Source: Agrococcus sediminis (lineage in GTDB: Bacteria; Actinomycetota; Actinomycetes; Actinomycetales; Microbacteriaceae). From it: a DNA stretch of 64,000 nt. The notes beneath the pieces were generated by a model. It was given only the letters and a program-made list of their open reading frames with translations, searched no databases and was not told the origin of the DNA. The stretch covers positions 1 through 64,000 of the forward strand of contig NZ_VOIR01000012.1 of assembly GCF_007923295.1 (NCBI RefSeq). The letters run 5' to 3'. This document shows positions 52,190-63,158 of the stretch, one piece after another (the stretch's first letter is position 1; each line of letters opens with the position of its first letter). A program made the translations under genes and the position numbers.

Positions 52190-53842
52190 ATGGATCAGCC
52201 CGGCCCGCTCATCGTCCAGTCCGACAGGACTGTGCTGCTCGAAGTCGCACACCCCGACGCCGCCGCCGCGAGGCAGGCGCTGCAGGTGTTCGCCGAGCTC
52301 GAGCGCGCGCCCGAGCACATCCACACCTACCGCGTCACGCGCCTCGGCCTGTGGAACGCGCGCGCCGCCGGCCACACCGCCGACGAGATCATCGGCACGC
52401 TCGACCGGCACGCGAAGTTCCCCGTGCCCGCCGGCGTCGCGCAGGACATCCGCGAGACGATCGGCCGCTACGGCCGCCTCGTCATCGAGCGCGACGACGA
52501 GGGGCTCGTGCTGCGCAGCCAGGACCGCCCGGTGCTCGAGGAGGTGCGGCGCTCGCGCAAGATCGCGCCGCTGCTCGGCGGCCCCGCGGGCGACGGCATC
52601 CGCGTCGTCGACTGGGCGCGCGGCGAGCTGAAGCAGGAGCTCGTGAAGCTCGGCTGGCCCGCCGAGGACCTCGCCGGCTACACGCCCGGCACCCCGCTCG
52701 AGATCGACCTCGTCGAGGACGGCTGGAGCATGCGGCCGTACCAGTCGGATGCGGTGACGCACTTCTCCGAGGCCGGCTCGGGCGTCGTCGTGCTCCCGTG
52801 CGGCGCGGGCAAGACGATCGTCGGCGCCGCGGCCATGGCCGCGACCGACACCACCACGCTCATCCTTGTCACGAACACCGTCTCGGCCAGGCAGTGGCGC
52901 AGCGAGCTGCTCGCCCGCACGAGCCTCAGCGAGGACGAGATCGGCGAGTACTCCGGGCAGAGCAAGGAGATCAAGCCGGTCACGATCGCGACCTACCAGA
53001 TCCTCACCGTCAAGCGCGGCGGCGAGTACGCCCACCTCGGGGTGCTCGACGCGCTCGACTGGGGCCTCATCGTCTACGACGAGGTGCACCTGCTGCCGGC
53101 GCCGGTCTTCAAGCTCACCGCCGACCTGCAGGCGCGTCGCCGCCTCGGCCTCACCGCGACGCTCGTGCGCGAGGACGGCCGCGAGTCCGACGTCTTCAGC
53201 CTCATCGGCCCGAAGCGGTTCGACGCGCCCTGGAAGGAGATCGAGCAGCAGGGCTTCATCGCGCCCGCCGCGTGCTTCGAGGTGCGCATCGACCTCGACG
53301 AGGACGCGCGGCTCGAGTACGCCGCGTCCACCGACCGCGACCGCTACCGGATCGCCGCCTCCAGCCCCCGCAAGATCCAGACCGTGCGGCGCATCCTCGA
53401 CCAGCACCCCGACGAGCCGACGCTCGTGATCGGCCAGTACCTCGACCAGCTCGACGAGCTCGCGGCGGCGCTCGGCGCGCCGCTCATCACCGGCGAGACA
53501 CCGGTCTCCGAGCGCGAGCAGCTGTTCCAGGCGTTCCGCGACGGCAGCGAGCGGGTGCTCGTGGTGTCGAAGGTCGCCAACTTCTCGGTCGACCTGCCGG
53601 ACGCGTCGCTCGCGGTGCAGGTCTCGGGCTCGTTCGGCTCGCGGCAGGAGGAGGCGCAGCGCCTCGGCCGGCTGCTGCGACCGAAGGGCGGCCGCACCGC
53701 GAGCTTCTACACCGTCGTCGCGCGCGACACGGTCGACCAGGAGTTCGCGCTCGGCCGGCAGCGCTTCCTCGCGGAGCAGGGCTACGCCTACACGATCCTC
53801 GACGAGCACGACCTCGGCGTCGCCGACCACGCGATCGTCTGA
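52190..53842 (+). CDS. XPB-type DNA repair helicase
   Basis: A 550-residue SF2 helicase of the bacterial XPB/ERCC3 group, a 3'-to-5' DNA translocase linked to repair. An N-terminal domain (1-180) precedes Walker A VVLPCGAGKTIVGAAA (near 203), the DEVH box in IVYDEVHLLPAPVF (near 296), LGLTATLVRED, a thumb-like insert, and motif VI in RQEEAQRLGRLLRPKGG. The length is normal for mycobacterial-type XPB. The start is ATG 52190. Its usual nuclease partner Bax1 is not seen here, but the helicase-associated protein lies upstream. Confidence 0.93.
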   Translation: MDQPGPLIVQSDRTVLLEVAHPDAAAARQALQVFAELERAPEHIHTYRVTRLGLWNARAAGHTADEIIGTLDRHAKFPVPAGVAQDIRETIGRYGRLVIERDDEGLVLRSQDRPVLEEVRRSRKIAPLLGGPAGDGIRVVDWARGELKQELVKLGWPAEDLAGYTPGTPLEIDLVEDGWSMRPYQSDAVTHFSEAGSGVVVLPCGAGKTIVGAAAMAATDTTTLILVTNTVSARQWRSELLARTSLSEDEIGEYSGQSKEIKPVTIATYQILTVKRGGEYAHLGVLDALDWGLIVYDEVHLLPAPVFKLTADLQARRRLGLTATLVREDGRESDVFSLIGPKRFDAPWKEIEQQGFIAPAACFEVRIDLDEDARLEYAASTDRDRYRIAASSPRKIQTVRRILDQHPDEPTLVIGQYLDQLDELAAALGAPLITGETPVSEREQLFQAFRDGSERVLVVSKVANFSVDLPDASLAVQVSGSFGSRQEEAQRLGRLLRPKGGRTASFYTVVARDTVDQEFALGRQRFLAEQGYAYTILDEHDLGVADHAIV

Positions 53843-53868
53843 TCGCGTGCACCGACGTCCCGCTGGTT

Positions 53869-53884
53869 CTCAGGAAGCACTCAG
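53869..53884 (+). promoter_or_regulatory. CTCAG direct repeat upstream of the response regulator gene
   Basis: CTCAG occurs at 53869-53873 and 53880-53884, one helical turn apart (11-base period), 22 bases before the ATG. This geometry suits binding of an OmpR-family dimer and suggests autoregulation. Confidence 0.4.
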
Positions 53885-53906
53885 TGAACGACCAGAGACT
53901 TTGCCC

Positions 53907-54602
53907 ATGACCGAACCCAGCGCCAAGATCCTCGTCGTCGACGACGAGCCCCACATCCGCGACCTGCTGACCACGAGCCTGAGGTTCTCGGGCTTCGACG
54001 TGCGCGCCGTCGGCGCGGGGGCCGCCGCCATCTCGGCGGTGCTCGAGGACGAGCCCGACCTCATCCTGCTCGACGTGATGCTCCCCGACATCAGCGGCTT
54101 CGGCGTCACCAAGCGCCTCCGCGCATCCGGCTTCACCTCGCCCATCCTCTTCCTCACCGCGAAGGACGACACGGAGGACAAGATCACCGGCCTCACCGTC
54201 GGCGGCGACGACTACGTCACGAAGCCCTTCTCGCTCGACGAGATCATCGCCCGCATCAAGGCGATCCTCCGCCGCACCATGGCCGAGGCCGACGACGCCA
54301 CGATCCACGTCGGCGACCTGGCGATGAACCAGGACACGCACGAGGTGACCGTGCGCGGCGCCGAGATCGAGCTCTCCCCCACCGAGTTCAAGCTGCTGCG
54401 CTACCTCATGCTCAACGCGAACCGCGTGCTGTCGAAGGCGCAGATCCTCGACCACGTGTGGGAGTACGACTTCAACGGCGATGTCGGCATCGTGGAGTCG
54501 TACATCTCGTACCTCCGCCGCAAGATCGACGACGGCAGCAGCGACCCGATGATCGTCACGAAGCGCGGCTTCGGCTACATGCTGAAGTCCCCCAAGGCGT
54601 AG
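53907..54602 (+). CDS. OmpR-family response regulator
   Basis: A 231-residue two-component regulator. The receiver domain has the acidic pair VVDDEPHIRDLL, phospho-acceptor Asp 56 in LILLDVMLP, and the conserved Lys in DDYVTKPFS. The winged-helix DNA-binding domain covers ELSPTEFKLLRYLMLN to RGFGYML. ATG 53907 gives the normal N-terminus; upstream in-frame sequence is promoter. The kinase gene starts immediately after its stop codon. It resembles mycobacterial TrcR/MprA-type regulators; the stimulus is unknown. Confidence 0.93.
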   Translation: MTEPSAKILVVDDEPHIRDLLTTSLRFSGFDVRAVGAGAAAISAVLEDEPDLILLDVMLPDISGFGVTKRLRASGFTSPILFLTAKDDTEDKITGLTVGGDDYVTKPFSLDEIIARIKAILRRTMAEADDATIHVGDLAMNQDTHEVTVRGAEIELSPTEFKLLRYLMLNANRVLSKAQILDHVWEYDFNGDVGIVESYISYLRRKIDDGSSDPMIVTKRGFGYMLKSPKA

Positions 54603-56210
54603 GTGGTCGAGCGCGTCAGGAGCCTGCTCGGCCGCATGTCGCTGGCCGGGCGCATCAGCGCGCTGACGGTGCTCGTGATGGCGCTCGGCCTCGCGCTCGC
54701 GGGCGTCGGCACGCTCGCGATCATCCGCGACGCGCAGCTCGTCGAGCGCGACATCGAGATCGAGCAGGCGATGCGCGCGTTCACGAGCGAGCCGGTGACG
54801 CGCTCCGACTCGCCCGAGCAGTGCGACCTGGCGCAGCGCATGCCGAACACCTACTTCCTGGGCGTCGCCGACGCGTTCGGCACGGTCCTGTGCGACAACA
54901 AGCTGCCGGGACCGGCCAACCCCGACGTGAGCGGCGTCAGCATCGGCACGGTCGTCAGCCAGGACGAGGCCTTCACCGTCCCCTCCATCGACGGGCAGAC
55001 CCGGTGGCGGATGCTCGTGGCACCGACGACCGTCGAGGGCTCGGGCGAGCTGCTCGTCTCGATCGTCGCCGCCGACATGACCTCGATCGAGACGTCGACC
55101 GCCACGTTCACGCTCGTCTTCGCCGGGTTCTCGGTGCTCGCGGTCGTGCTGGGCGCCGCGCTCACGCGCATCCTCGCCGTCTCGACGCTGAGCGGCCTGC
55201 GTCGCGTCGCATCGGAGGCGCAGCGCTTCGCCGACGGCGACTACGACACGCGCCTGACCGGCGAGCATCCGCACACCGAGGTGGGCTCGCTGCAGCAGTC
55301 GCTCAACGCCATGCTCGACCGCATCGAGGCCGCGATCGAGCAGCGCGACGAGTCGGTCGCGCAGATGCGGCAGTTCGTCGGCGACGCGAGCCACGAGCTG
55401 CGCACGCCGCTCGTGTCGGTGCGAGGGTATGCCGAGCTGTACCGCATGGGCGCGATCACGAAGCCCGAGGATGTCGGCAGCGCCATGGAGCGCATCGAGG
55501 GCGAGGCGAAGCGGATGGCGCGCCTCGTCGAGGACCTCCTCCAGCTCGCCCGCCTCGACGAGCGCAGGCCCCTCGACCTGCAGCCGCTCGACCTCGTGCC
55601 GCTCGTCAACGACGCCGCGAGCGACACCCGCGTCGGCGCGCCCGACCGGCACGTGCAGGTGCTGCCGGTCGACGCTGACGCGCTCGGGCCGGTCGCGGGC
55701 GCCGACGACGAGTCGACGGCGCTCTTCACGCCGCCGCCCCTCACCCCGCCCGCGATCGTGCTCGGCGACGAGCACTCGCTGCGGCAGGTGATCTCCAACC
55801 TGATCGGCAACGCGCTCCGCTACACCCCCGAGGGCTCTCCGCTCGAGCTCGGCGTCGGCGTCGCGACGCGCCGCCGCGAGGCGATCGTGCTCGTCATCGA
55901 CCACGGGCCCGGCGTGCCGGAGGACCTCCGCCACCGCATCTTCCAGCGCTTCTACCGCGCCGACCCGTCCCGCACCCGGGAGAGCGGCGGCAGCGGGCTG
56001 GGCCTCGCGATCGTGCGCGGCATCGTGCGCGCCCACCACGGCCGCGTCGACGTGGTCGACACCCCGGGCGGCGGCGCGACGTTCCGCATCGCCATCCCGC
56101 TCGCCGACGACCGCGCCGTGATGGCGCTCAGCGAGCGGCTGCGGCCCGATGCGAGCACGACCACCGAGGGCGGCCGCGATCCACAGGTGCCGCTGCGCGG
56201 CCTCGCCTGA
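54603..56210 (+). CDS. Sensor histidine kinase
   Basis: A 535-residue membrane kinase partnered with the preceding regulator; its GTG start directly follows the regulator's TAG. It has one N-terminal membrane helix, an extracellular sensor of about 130 residues with two cysteines, a second helix (TLVFAGFSVLAVVLGAAL, about 170-190), a HAMP segment, and the HisKA motif DASHELRTPLVSV with His 264. The ATPase domain has NALRYTPEG (N box), DHGPGVPED (G1), FYRADPSR (F box) and GSGLGLAI (G2). All catalytic elements are intact. Confidence 0.93.
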   Translation: MVERVRSLLGRMSLAGRISALTVLVMALGLALAGVGTLAIIRDAQLVERDIEIEQAMRAFTSEPVTRSDSPEQCDLAQRMPNTYFLGVADAFGTVLCDNKLPGPANPDVSGVSIGTVVSQDEAFTVPSIDGQTRWRMLVAPTTVEGSGELLVSIVAADMTSIETSTATFTLVFAGFSVLAVVLGAALTRILAVSTLSGLRRVASEAQRFADGDYDTRLTGEHPHTEVGSLQQSLNAMLDRIEAAIEQRDESVAQMRQFVGDASHELRTPLVSVRGYAELYRMGAITKPEDVGSAMERIEGEAKRMARLVEDLLQLARLDERRPLDLQPLDLVPLVNDAASDTRVGAPDRHVQVLPVDADALGPVAGADDESTALFTPPPLTPPAIVLGDEHSLRQVISNLIGNALRYTPEGSPLELGVGVATRRREAIVLVIDHGPGVPEDLRHRIFQRFYRADPSRTRESGGSGLGLAIVRGIVRAHHGRVDVVDTPGGGATFRIAIPLADDRAVMALSERLRPDASTTTEGGRDPQVPLRGLA

Positions 56211-56272
56211 GGCGCCGACCTCCGTACGGTGTGCCCTCGAGCGCGGATGCGCCGCGCAGGAGAGAGGGCATC

Positions 56273-56563
56273 ATGAGCAGGTTCGTCGTCGACGCCGACG
56301 CCATCCACGGCGCGCACCTGGCGGTGCGCGGCACCGCCTCGCGGCTGCAGTCGGAGGCCGCCGCCATGCACGGGCAGCTGCAGGCGCTGCAGGACTCGTG
56401 GACGGGCCAGGCGTCCGTCGCGTTCCAGGGCGTGCTGCAGGACTGGCGCGCCACCCAGCTGCGGGTGGAGGAGTCGCTCGCGAGCATCAACGAGGCGCTC
56501 GCGCACGCCGGCAGGCAGTACGCGGAGGTGGAGCAGGGGAACGCGCGCATGTTCGCCGGCTGA
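56273..56563 (+). CDS. WXG100-family (ESAT-6-like) protein
   Basis: A 96-residue helical-hairpin protein. The WxG turn is SWTGQASVAF near residue 42, and the second helix carries an EVEQGN-type end. WXG100 proteins are dimeric substrates of type VII (ESX/Ess) secretion, but no EccC-type ATPase or other secretion gene lies in this window. The start is ATG 56273 behind AGGAGAGAGGG. It follows the sensor kinase after 62 bases and is followed by the repeat cluster. Confidence 0.88.
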   Translation: MSRFVVDADAIHGAHLAVRGTASRLQSEAAAMHGQLQALQDSWTGQASVAFQGVLQDWRATQLRVEESLASINEALAHAGRQYAEVEQGNARMFAG

Positions 56564-56580
56564 CCCTCGCTCCCTCCGTC

Positions 56581-56828
56581 GGTCGAGCAGCCGCCGCTCA
56601 CCTCACCCACTGGTCGAGCCGCGGCCGCAGCCGCGAGTCGAGACCACCGCCGCGGGGGCGTCACCCGTTGGTCGAGCAGGCGCTCATCTCACCCGCTGGT
56701 CGAGTAGCCGCCGCAGGCGGCGTATCGAGACCCAGACACGGCGAAGGGCCCCAGCATTGCTGCTGGGGCCCTTCGCTCTGTGGACGGGGTCTCGATACGC
56801 GGCCGCCGTCGGCGGCCGCTACTCGACC

Positions 56829-56830
<2 letters not shown>
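56581..56830. repeat. Cluster of REP-like GGTCGAG...CGAGACC palindromes
   Basis: At least five copies or half-copies of a GGTCGAG-core repeat occur: 56581-56601, 56611-56648, 56669-56694, 56697-56732, and an inverted copy at about 56788-56828. The best copies read TGGTCGAGTAGCCGCC...GGCGTATCGAGACC and are themselves palindromic in the middle. The last two face each other around the terminator at 56741-56776. Such intergenic palindromes are common in Microbacteriaceae genomes. Confidence 0.75.
56741..56776. terminator. 16-bp perfect hairpin terminator
   Basis: Bases 56741-56756 pair perfectly with 56761-56776 around four bases, in the gap between convergent WXG100 and groEL genes. Confidence 0.75.
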
Positions 56831-59500
<2,670 letters not shown>

Positions 59501-59573
59501 GCCCTCGATCCTACGACCGGCGCGGGCGTCCGCTCACCGCGAAACGCGAACCGGGCGGGCGTAGCATCGAGGC

Positions 59574-59972
59574 ATGACCCCTTCGATCGATCGCTCCGAC
59601 GCCGAGTGGCGCGAGGCCCTCTCCCCCGACGCCTACCGGGTGCTGCGCGAGGCCGGCACCGAGCGCCCCTGGACGGGCGCGCTGCTCGACGAGCAGCGGC
59701 AGGGCGTCTACGCGTGCGGCGCGTGCGGCAACGAGCTCTTCGACGACGAGACGAAGTTCGACTCCGGCTGCGGCTGGCCGAGCTTCTTCGACGCGCGCGA
59801 CGACGCGGTCGAGCTCATCGAGGACACCTCGCTCGGCATGGTGCGCACCGAGGTGCGCTGCGCGAAGTGCGGGAGCCACCTCGGCCACGTGTTCAAGGAC
59901 GCGCCGCAGACCCCCACGGGCGACCGGTTCTGCATGAACTCGCTCGCGATGACCTTCACGCCCGAGGACTGA
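59574..59972 (+). CDS. msrB: Peptide-methionine (R)-S-oxide reductase
   Basis: A 132-residue MsrB that repairs methionine-R-sulfoxide in proteins using thioredoxin. Zinc is held by two CxxC pairs (CGAC near 48 and CAKC near 97). GWPSFFDA and the catalytic cysteine in [13 protein letters not shown] are canonical. The start is ATG 59574. Its 3' end overlaps the convergent transporter gene by 17 bases. Assignment is firm. Confidence 0.95.
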   Translation: MTPSIDRSDAEWREALSPDAYRVLREAGTERPWTGALLDEQRQGVYACGACGNELFDDETKFDSGCGWPSFFDARDDAVELIEDTSLGMVRTEVRCAKCGSHLGHVFKDAPQTPTGDRFCMNSLAMTFTPED

Positions 59973-60939
59973 CCCGGGGCCTCCTGCGCCGCATCGCAGA
60001 GACGGCGACCGCGACGATCGTGAGCGCGGCGCCGATGAGCGACCACACCGTCACCGGGTGACCGGCGGGCAGCAGCGCATCGAGCAGGAGCGACGTGACG
60101 ACCTGCCCGCAGATGACGCCGAGGCCCATCGTGAGCACGCCCAGGTGGTGCACCGCGACCGACATGAGCGCGATGAACATGATGCCGAGCAGCCCGCCGG
60201 CGTAGAGCCACGGCTCGGTCGGCAGCGGCTGCGCGGTGACGCCCGCCGCGGTCTGCACGAGCACGATCGCGCCGAGCGCGATGGTGCCGACCAGGAAGTT
60301 CGAGACGGTCTGCGCCATCGCTGAGCCCGAGCGGCGCTGCACGATGCCGCCGAACGCCTGCTGCACCGACTGCAGCAGGCCCGCGATGAACGGCAGCACG
60401 ACGAGCCAGGCGCCCTCGAGCCGGCCTGCGCCGACGAGCGCCACCGCCACCGCGACGAGGGCGAGGAGCGCGCCGAGCACGCGCTGCGGCGTGATGTGCT
60501 TGCGCGCCAGTCCCCCGATGCCCAGGCGGTCGATGAGCAGACCGCTGACGGTCTGGCCCGCGACGACCCCCACCGTGTAGAGCGCGACGCCGGTCGTGCC
60601 GACGACGAGGCCCTGCGTCGCCACGAGGAACGCGCCGAACAGGCCCGTGGAGGCGAACCACCACGGCAGCGTGCCGTCGCGGAGCACGCCCACGAGCCGC
60701 CGCAGGCCGGCGCGGATGCCGGGCGAGACGGCGAGCAGCGCCGCGAGCACCGCGAGCCCCACGCCGAACGAGATGAGCGCGGCGAGCATGCCGTGCTCGA
60801 GCCGGGCGCCGAGCTCGCCGTTGATGCGGCTCTGGATCGCGAGGCCGGTGCCTGCGGTGACCGAGGCGAGCACCCACAGCAGCCCGCCGAGGCCGGGCGC
60901 CGCGTCGCGCTGGGTGCTGGACGGGCGCAGTCGACTCAC
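59956..60939 (-). CDS. DMT-superfamily transporter (YdcZ/DUF606 type)
   Basis: A 327-residue membrane protein with ten predicted helices in two homologous halves. Each half carries the YdcZ-like pattern: [16 protein letters not shown] with [21 protein letters not shown] in the first, [20 protein letters not shown] with [16 protein letters not shown] in the second. The repeated GQ elements are typical of this DMT branch. The substrate is unknown. It is transcribed toward msrB. Confidence 0.83.
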   Translation of the reverse strand: MSRLRPSSTQRDAAPGLGGLLWVLASVTAGTGLAIQSRINGELGARLEHGMLAALISFGVGLAVLAALLAVSPGIRAGLRRLVGVLRDGTLPWWFASTGLFGAFLVATQGLVVGTTGVALYTVGVVAGQTVSGLLIDRLGIGGLARKHITPQRVLGALLALVAVAVALVGAGRLEGAWLVVLPFIAGLLQSVQQAFGGIVQRRSGSAMAQTVSNFLVGTIALGAIVLVQTAAGVTAQPLPTEPWLYAGGLLGIMFIALMSVAVHHLGVLTMGLGVICGQVVTSLLLDALLPAGHPVTVWSLIGAALTIVAVAVSAMRRRRPRVSPRA

Positions 60940-60987
60940 CGGTCAAGCCTAGAATGGCGGGGCGCCGCGGGCGAATCCGCCCGGCCC

Positions 60988-61062
60988 GCCTCCTTAGCTC
61001 AGTGGTAGAGCAACGCTCTTGTAAAGCGTAGGTCGTCAGTTCGATCCTGACAGGGGGCTCCA
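60988..61062 (+). tRNA. tRNA-Thr (anticodon TGT), CCA encoded
   Basis: Cloverleaf with acceptor GCCTCCT/AGGGGGC, D stem GCTC/GAGC, anticodon stem ACGCT/AGCGT with loop CTTGTAA (reads ACA), and T arm GTCAG-TTCGATC-CTGAC. CCA is encoded. The lower-GC segment starts directly after it. Confidence 0.93.
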
Positions 61063-61184
61063 GGCAAGCACTGGGAAGTCGGCCGACTCGGGGCGCATGC
61101 CGCTACCGGAATCCCCGCCAGAACCCCGCCCACCGGCGGAAGGCGCGTTGGTGGCGAGACGTAGAGTTCGGTCGACCTGGAGGG

Positions 61185-62006
61185 ATGACGATGCAGATCG
61201 CGTTTACGACCGAGCTCGGCACGCTGTACCAAGGCGACTGCCTGGATGTGCTCGCCAGCATGGCCGACGAGTCGGTCGATCTAGTATTCGCCGACCCGCC
61301 CTTCAACCTTGGCAAGGACTACGGACACGGCATCGACGACCTGCTCGATGAAGACCACTACCTGGCCTGGTGCGAGAAGTGGATCAACGAGTGTGCCCGT
61401 GTGCTGAAGCCCGGCGGCGCGTTCTACCTCTACAACATCCCGAAGTGGAACATTCCACTAGGCGGCTTCATGAACGCGACCGGACTGATGTTCCGGCATT
61501 GGATTGCGCTCGACATCAAGTTGTCGCTGCCGATCCAGAAGAAGCTCTACCCCTCGCACTACAGCTTGCTCTACTACACCAAGGGTAAGCCGAAGTTCTT
61601 TGAGCGCCCGCGTCTCCCGATTCAGGTGTGCCGTCACTGCGGCGGCGACGTGAAGGACTACGGCGGGCACCGCAACAAGCTGCACCCTGATGGCATCAAT
61701 CTGTCTGATGTGTGGACCGACATCCCGCCCGTACGCCACCGCTCCACAAAGGTTCGAGGCGCAAACGCGCTGTCGGAGAAGTTGCTGGAGCGCGTGCTGA
61801 CCATCAGCAGCGAACCTGGCGACGTGGTATTCGACCCATTCGGTGGCTCCGGCACAACCTTCGCGGTTGCGGAGCGGATGCACCGCCACTGGTCTGGCAG
61901 CGAGATCGGCGACGTCGAGCCGATTCGTCGTCGCCTTGCGGGAGAGGCGGCCCTGGACGTAATGCCAGGGCTCGGCGACGCTGCGAAGGGCGTCAAAGCT
62001 TCTTAG
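61185..62006 (+). CDS. Type II DNA methyltransferase (N6-adenine or N4-cytosine)
   Basis: A 273-residue amino-methyltransferase. Motif IV DPPFNLGKDYG comes first (near residue 39) and the SAM-binding motif I FDPFGGSGTTFAVAE last (near 215), the beta-class order. A KLYPSHYSLLYYTKGKPKFF segment is typical, and a CRHC pair precedes the presumed target-recognition part. It modifies a base in the site cut by the convergent endonuclease; DPPF occurs in both adenine and cytosine-N4 enzymes. The stop overlaps the endonuclease stop. GC is about 57% in a counted line, well below the host. Confidence 0.88.
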   Translation: MTMQIAFTTELGTLYQGDCLDVLASMADESVDLVFADPPFNLGKDYGHGIDDLLDEDHYLAWCEKWINECARVLKPGGAFYLYNIPKWNIPLGGFMNATGLMFRHWIALDIKLSLPIQKKLYPSHYSLLYYTKGKPKFFERPRLPIQVCRHCGGDVKDYGGHRNKLHPDGINLSDVWTDIPPVRHRSTKVRGANALSEKLLERVLTISSEPGDVVFDPFGGSGTTFAVAERMHRHWSGSEIGDVEPIRRRLAGEAALDVMPGLGDAAKGVKAS

Positions 62007-62578
62007 AGCAAGGCGCGACCGTCAGTGCCCTTCGCGATGGTGGGCACAGTGTGGTCCAGTCGATCATGCTCGACGCTCGCGATGCCGAGGTAGCCGAAGC
62101 CCGGTTGCCCCTGCCAGCGGCTCCAAAGCTCGAGATACGGACGCAGCTCCCGCAGGTTGCCGATGCGGTCGGTCAGGTAGGGGTAGAGCGCAGCGGTCGG
62201 CAGGACGAGCAACCCGCCCGCAATGCGACCCTCCAGCATGCCCTTAGCCATGCGATTGATGGCGCGATGCGACGACGAGATGTTGCCCGTCTCCCATTCG
62301 ACCACGAACGGCAGTGAGTCGCCCCTCGGAAAGGTGTAGTGAGCATCGAAGTAGTCGAACTCGTCCTCCCAGCCATACTGAAGGAGTCGAGTGATGAACG
62401 CATCCTTGATCGGCTTGACGCCGTTGCCCTTCCGGGTGGGATTGATCGCGAAATCGTCCGAACCGTGTGGCCACCGGATGGCGTCGATGCCATCGAGAAT
62501 GTGGTCCTGCACGACCTCAAACTCGGCTGACGTTGAATAGCCGTCGTCCACCAGGGTGATCCACTCGTCAAATCGCAC
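62003..62578 (-). CDS. Type II restriction endonuclease, BamHI/BglII-like
   Basis: A 191-residue endonuclease paired tail-to-tail with the methyltransferase. The central LPFVVEWETGNISSSHRAIN, followed by GGLLVLPTAALYPYLTDRIG and ELRPYLELWSRW, resembles the PD-(D/E)xK core I associate with BamHI/BglII-type enzymes; the E-x-E pair would bind magnesium. The start is taken as GTG 62578. The two stop codons overlap (TAG/TTA at 62003-62006). The recognition sequence cannot be deduced reliably. Confidence 0.68.
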   Translation of the reverse strand: MRFDEWITLVDDGYSTSAEFEVVQDHILDGIDAIRWPHGSDDFAINPTRKGNGVKPIKDAFITRLLQYGWEDEFDYFDAHYTFPRGDSLPFVVEWETGNISSSHRAINRMAKGMLEGRIAGGLLVLPTAALYPYLTDRIGNLRELRPYLELWSRWQGQPGFGYLGIASVEHDRLDHTVPTIAKGTDGRALL

Positions 62579-62642
62579 GTGGTCATGCTGTCAGCGGTGT
62601 GATGCGGCTGCAACTGTGGGTGGCTTGCGAGACAGTCGACGC

Positions 62643-63056
62643 ATGAAGCCGCGCATCACGACAATGCAGGATCTCAAGCCCGAAGACATCGGGCATGTCA
62701 TCTCGTTCCCGCACTACCGGCCGCAGCCCGGCCTCGGCGCAGTGACCGGCGAGCTTGTCGGAATCGACCCGTCGACCACCTACAAGGGCAACATGCCGGT
62801 GCACTGGTTTTCCGTCCGCCTCCGCCAGGGGCGCGGCTTCGATCGCAGACGCCCCACCTCCTACGGTCCCTTCGCAGCCGATTACCCCGTAACGGTGGGC
62901 GACACGTCGACGCCGCCCAGGCCGAGAGCGCCGGGCCGACCGCAGCGGCCCACGGAAGGTGGCGTGGTGTGGAGCAGCGAATGGAGCCAGCGACCGACTC
63001 GGCCCCGCACACTCCCTCGCCCGACTCGCGTGGAGCCCGCCGCAGAGCAGGACTAA
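62643..63056 (+). CDS. Hypothetical protein in the tRNA-Thr segment
   Basis: A 137-residue protein with an apparently folded N-terminal half (LKPEDIGHVISFPHYRPQPG, LGAVTGELVGIDPSTTYKGN, then FSVRL strands), suggesting a small beta-barrel, and a Pro/Arg/Thr-rich tail. No family is recognised. It lies between the restriction endonuclease and the integrase in lower-GC sequence. ATG 62643 is chosen because upstream in-frame codons are the divergent promoter region. Confidence 0.5.
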   Translation: MKPRITTMQDLKPEDIGHVISFPHYRPQPGLGAVTGELVGIDPSTTYKGNMPVHWFSVRLRQGRGFDRRRPTSYGPFAADYPVTVGDTSTPPRPRAPGRPQRPTEGGVVWSSEWSQRPTRPRTLPRPTRVEPAAEQD

Positions 63057-63106
63057 GCGGCATCCGCCCGACGCCGTGGCTCCCTGGCTCGTAGGCCAAC
63101 GAACGA

Positions 63107-63145
63107 ACGCGCCGAGCCCTCCTGTGTGGGAAGAGCCCGGCGCGT
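63107..63145. terminator. Possible terminator hairpin between the hypothetical gene and integrase
   Basis: ACGCGCCG (63107-63114) pairs with CGGCGCGT (63138-63145); the loop contains a second short pairing. It lies between convergent gene ends. Confidence 0.4.
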
Positions 63146-63158
63146 TGGCGAGATGTGG

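Noticed and set aside
50087-53830. Minus-strand open frame over the helicase-associated and XPB genes
   Set aside because: A shadow of strongly coding plus-strand genes that have clear motifs; the antisense product has none.
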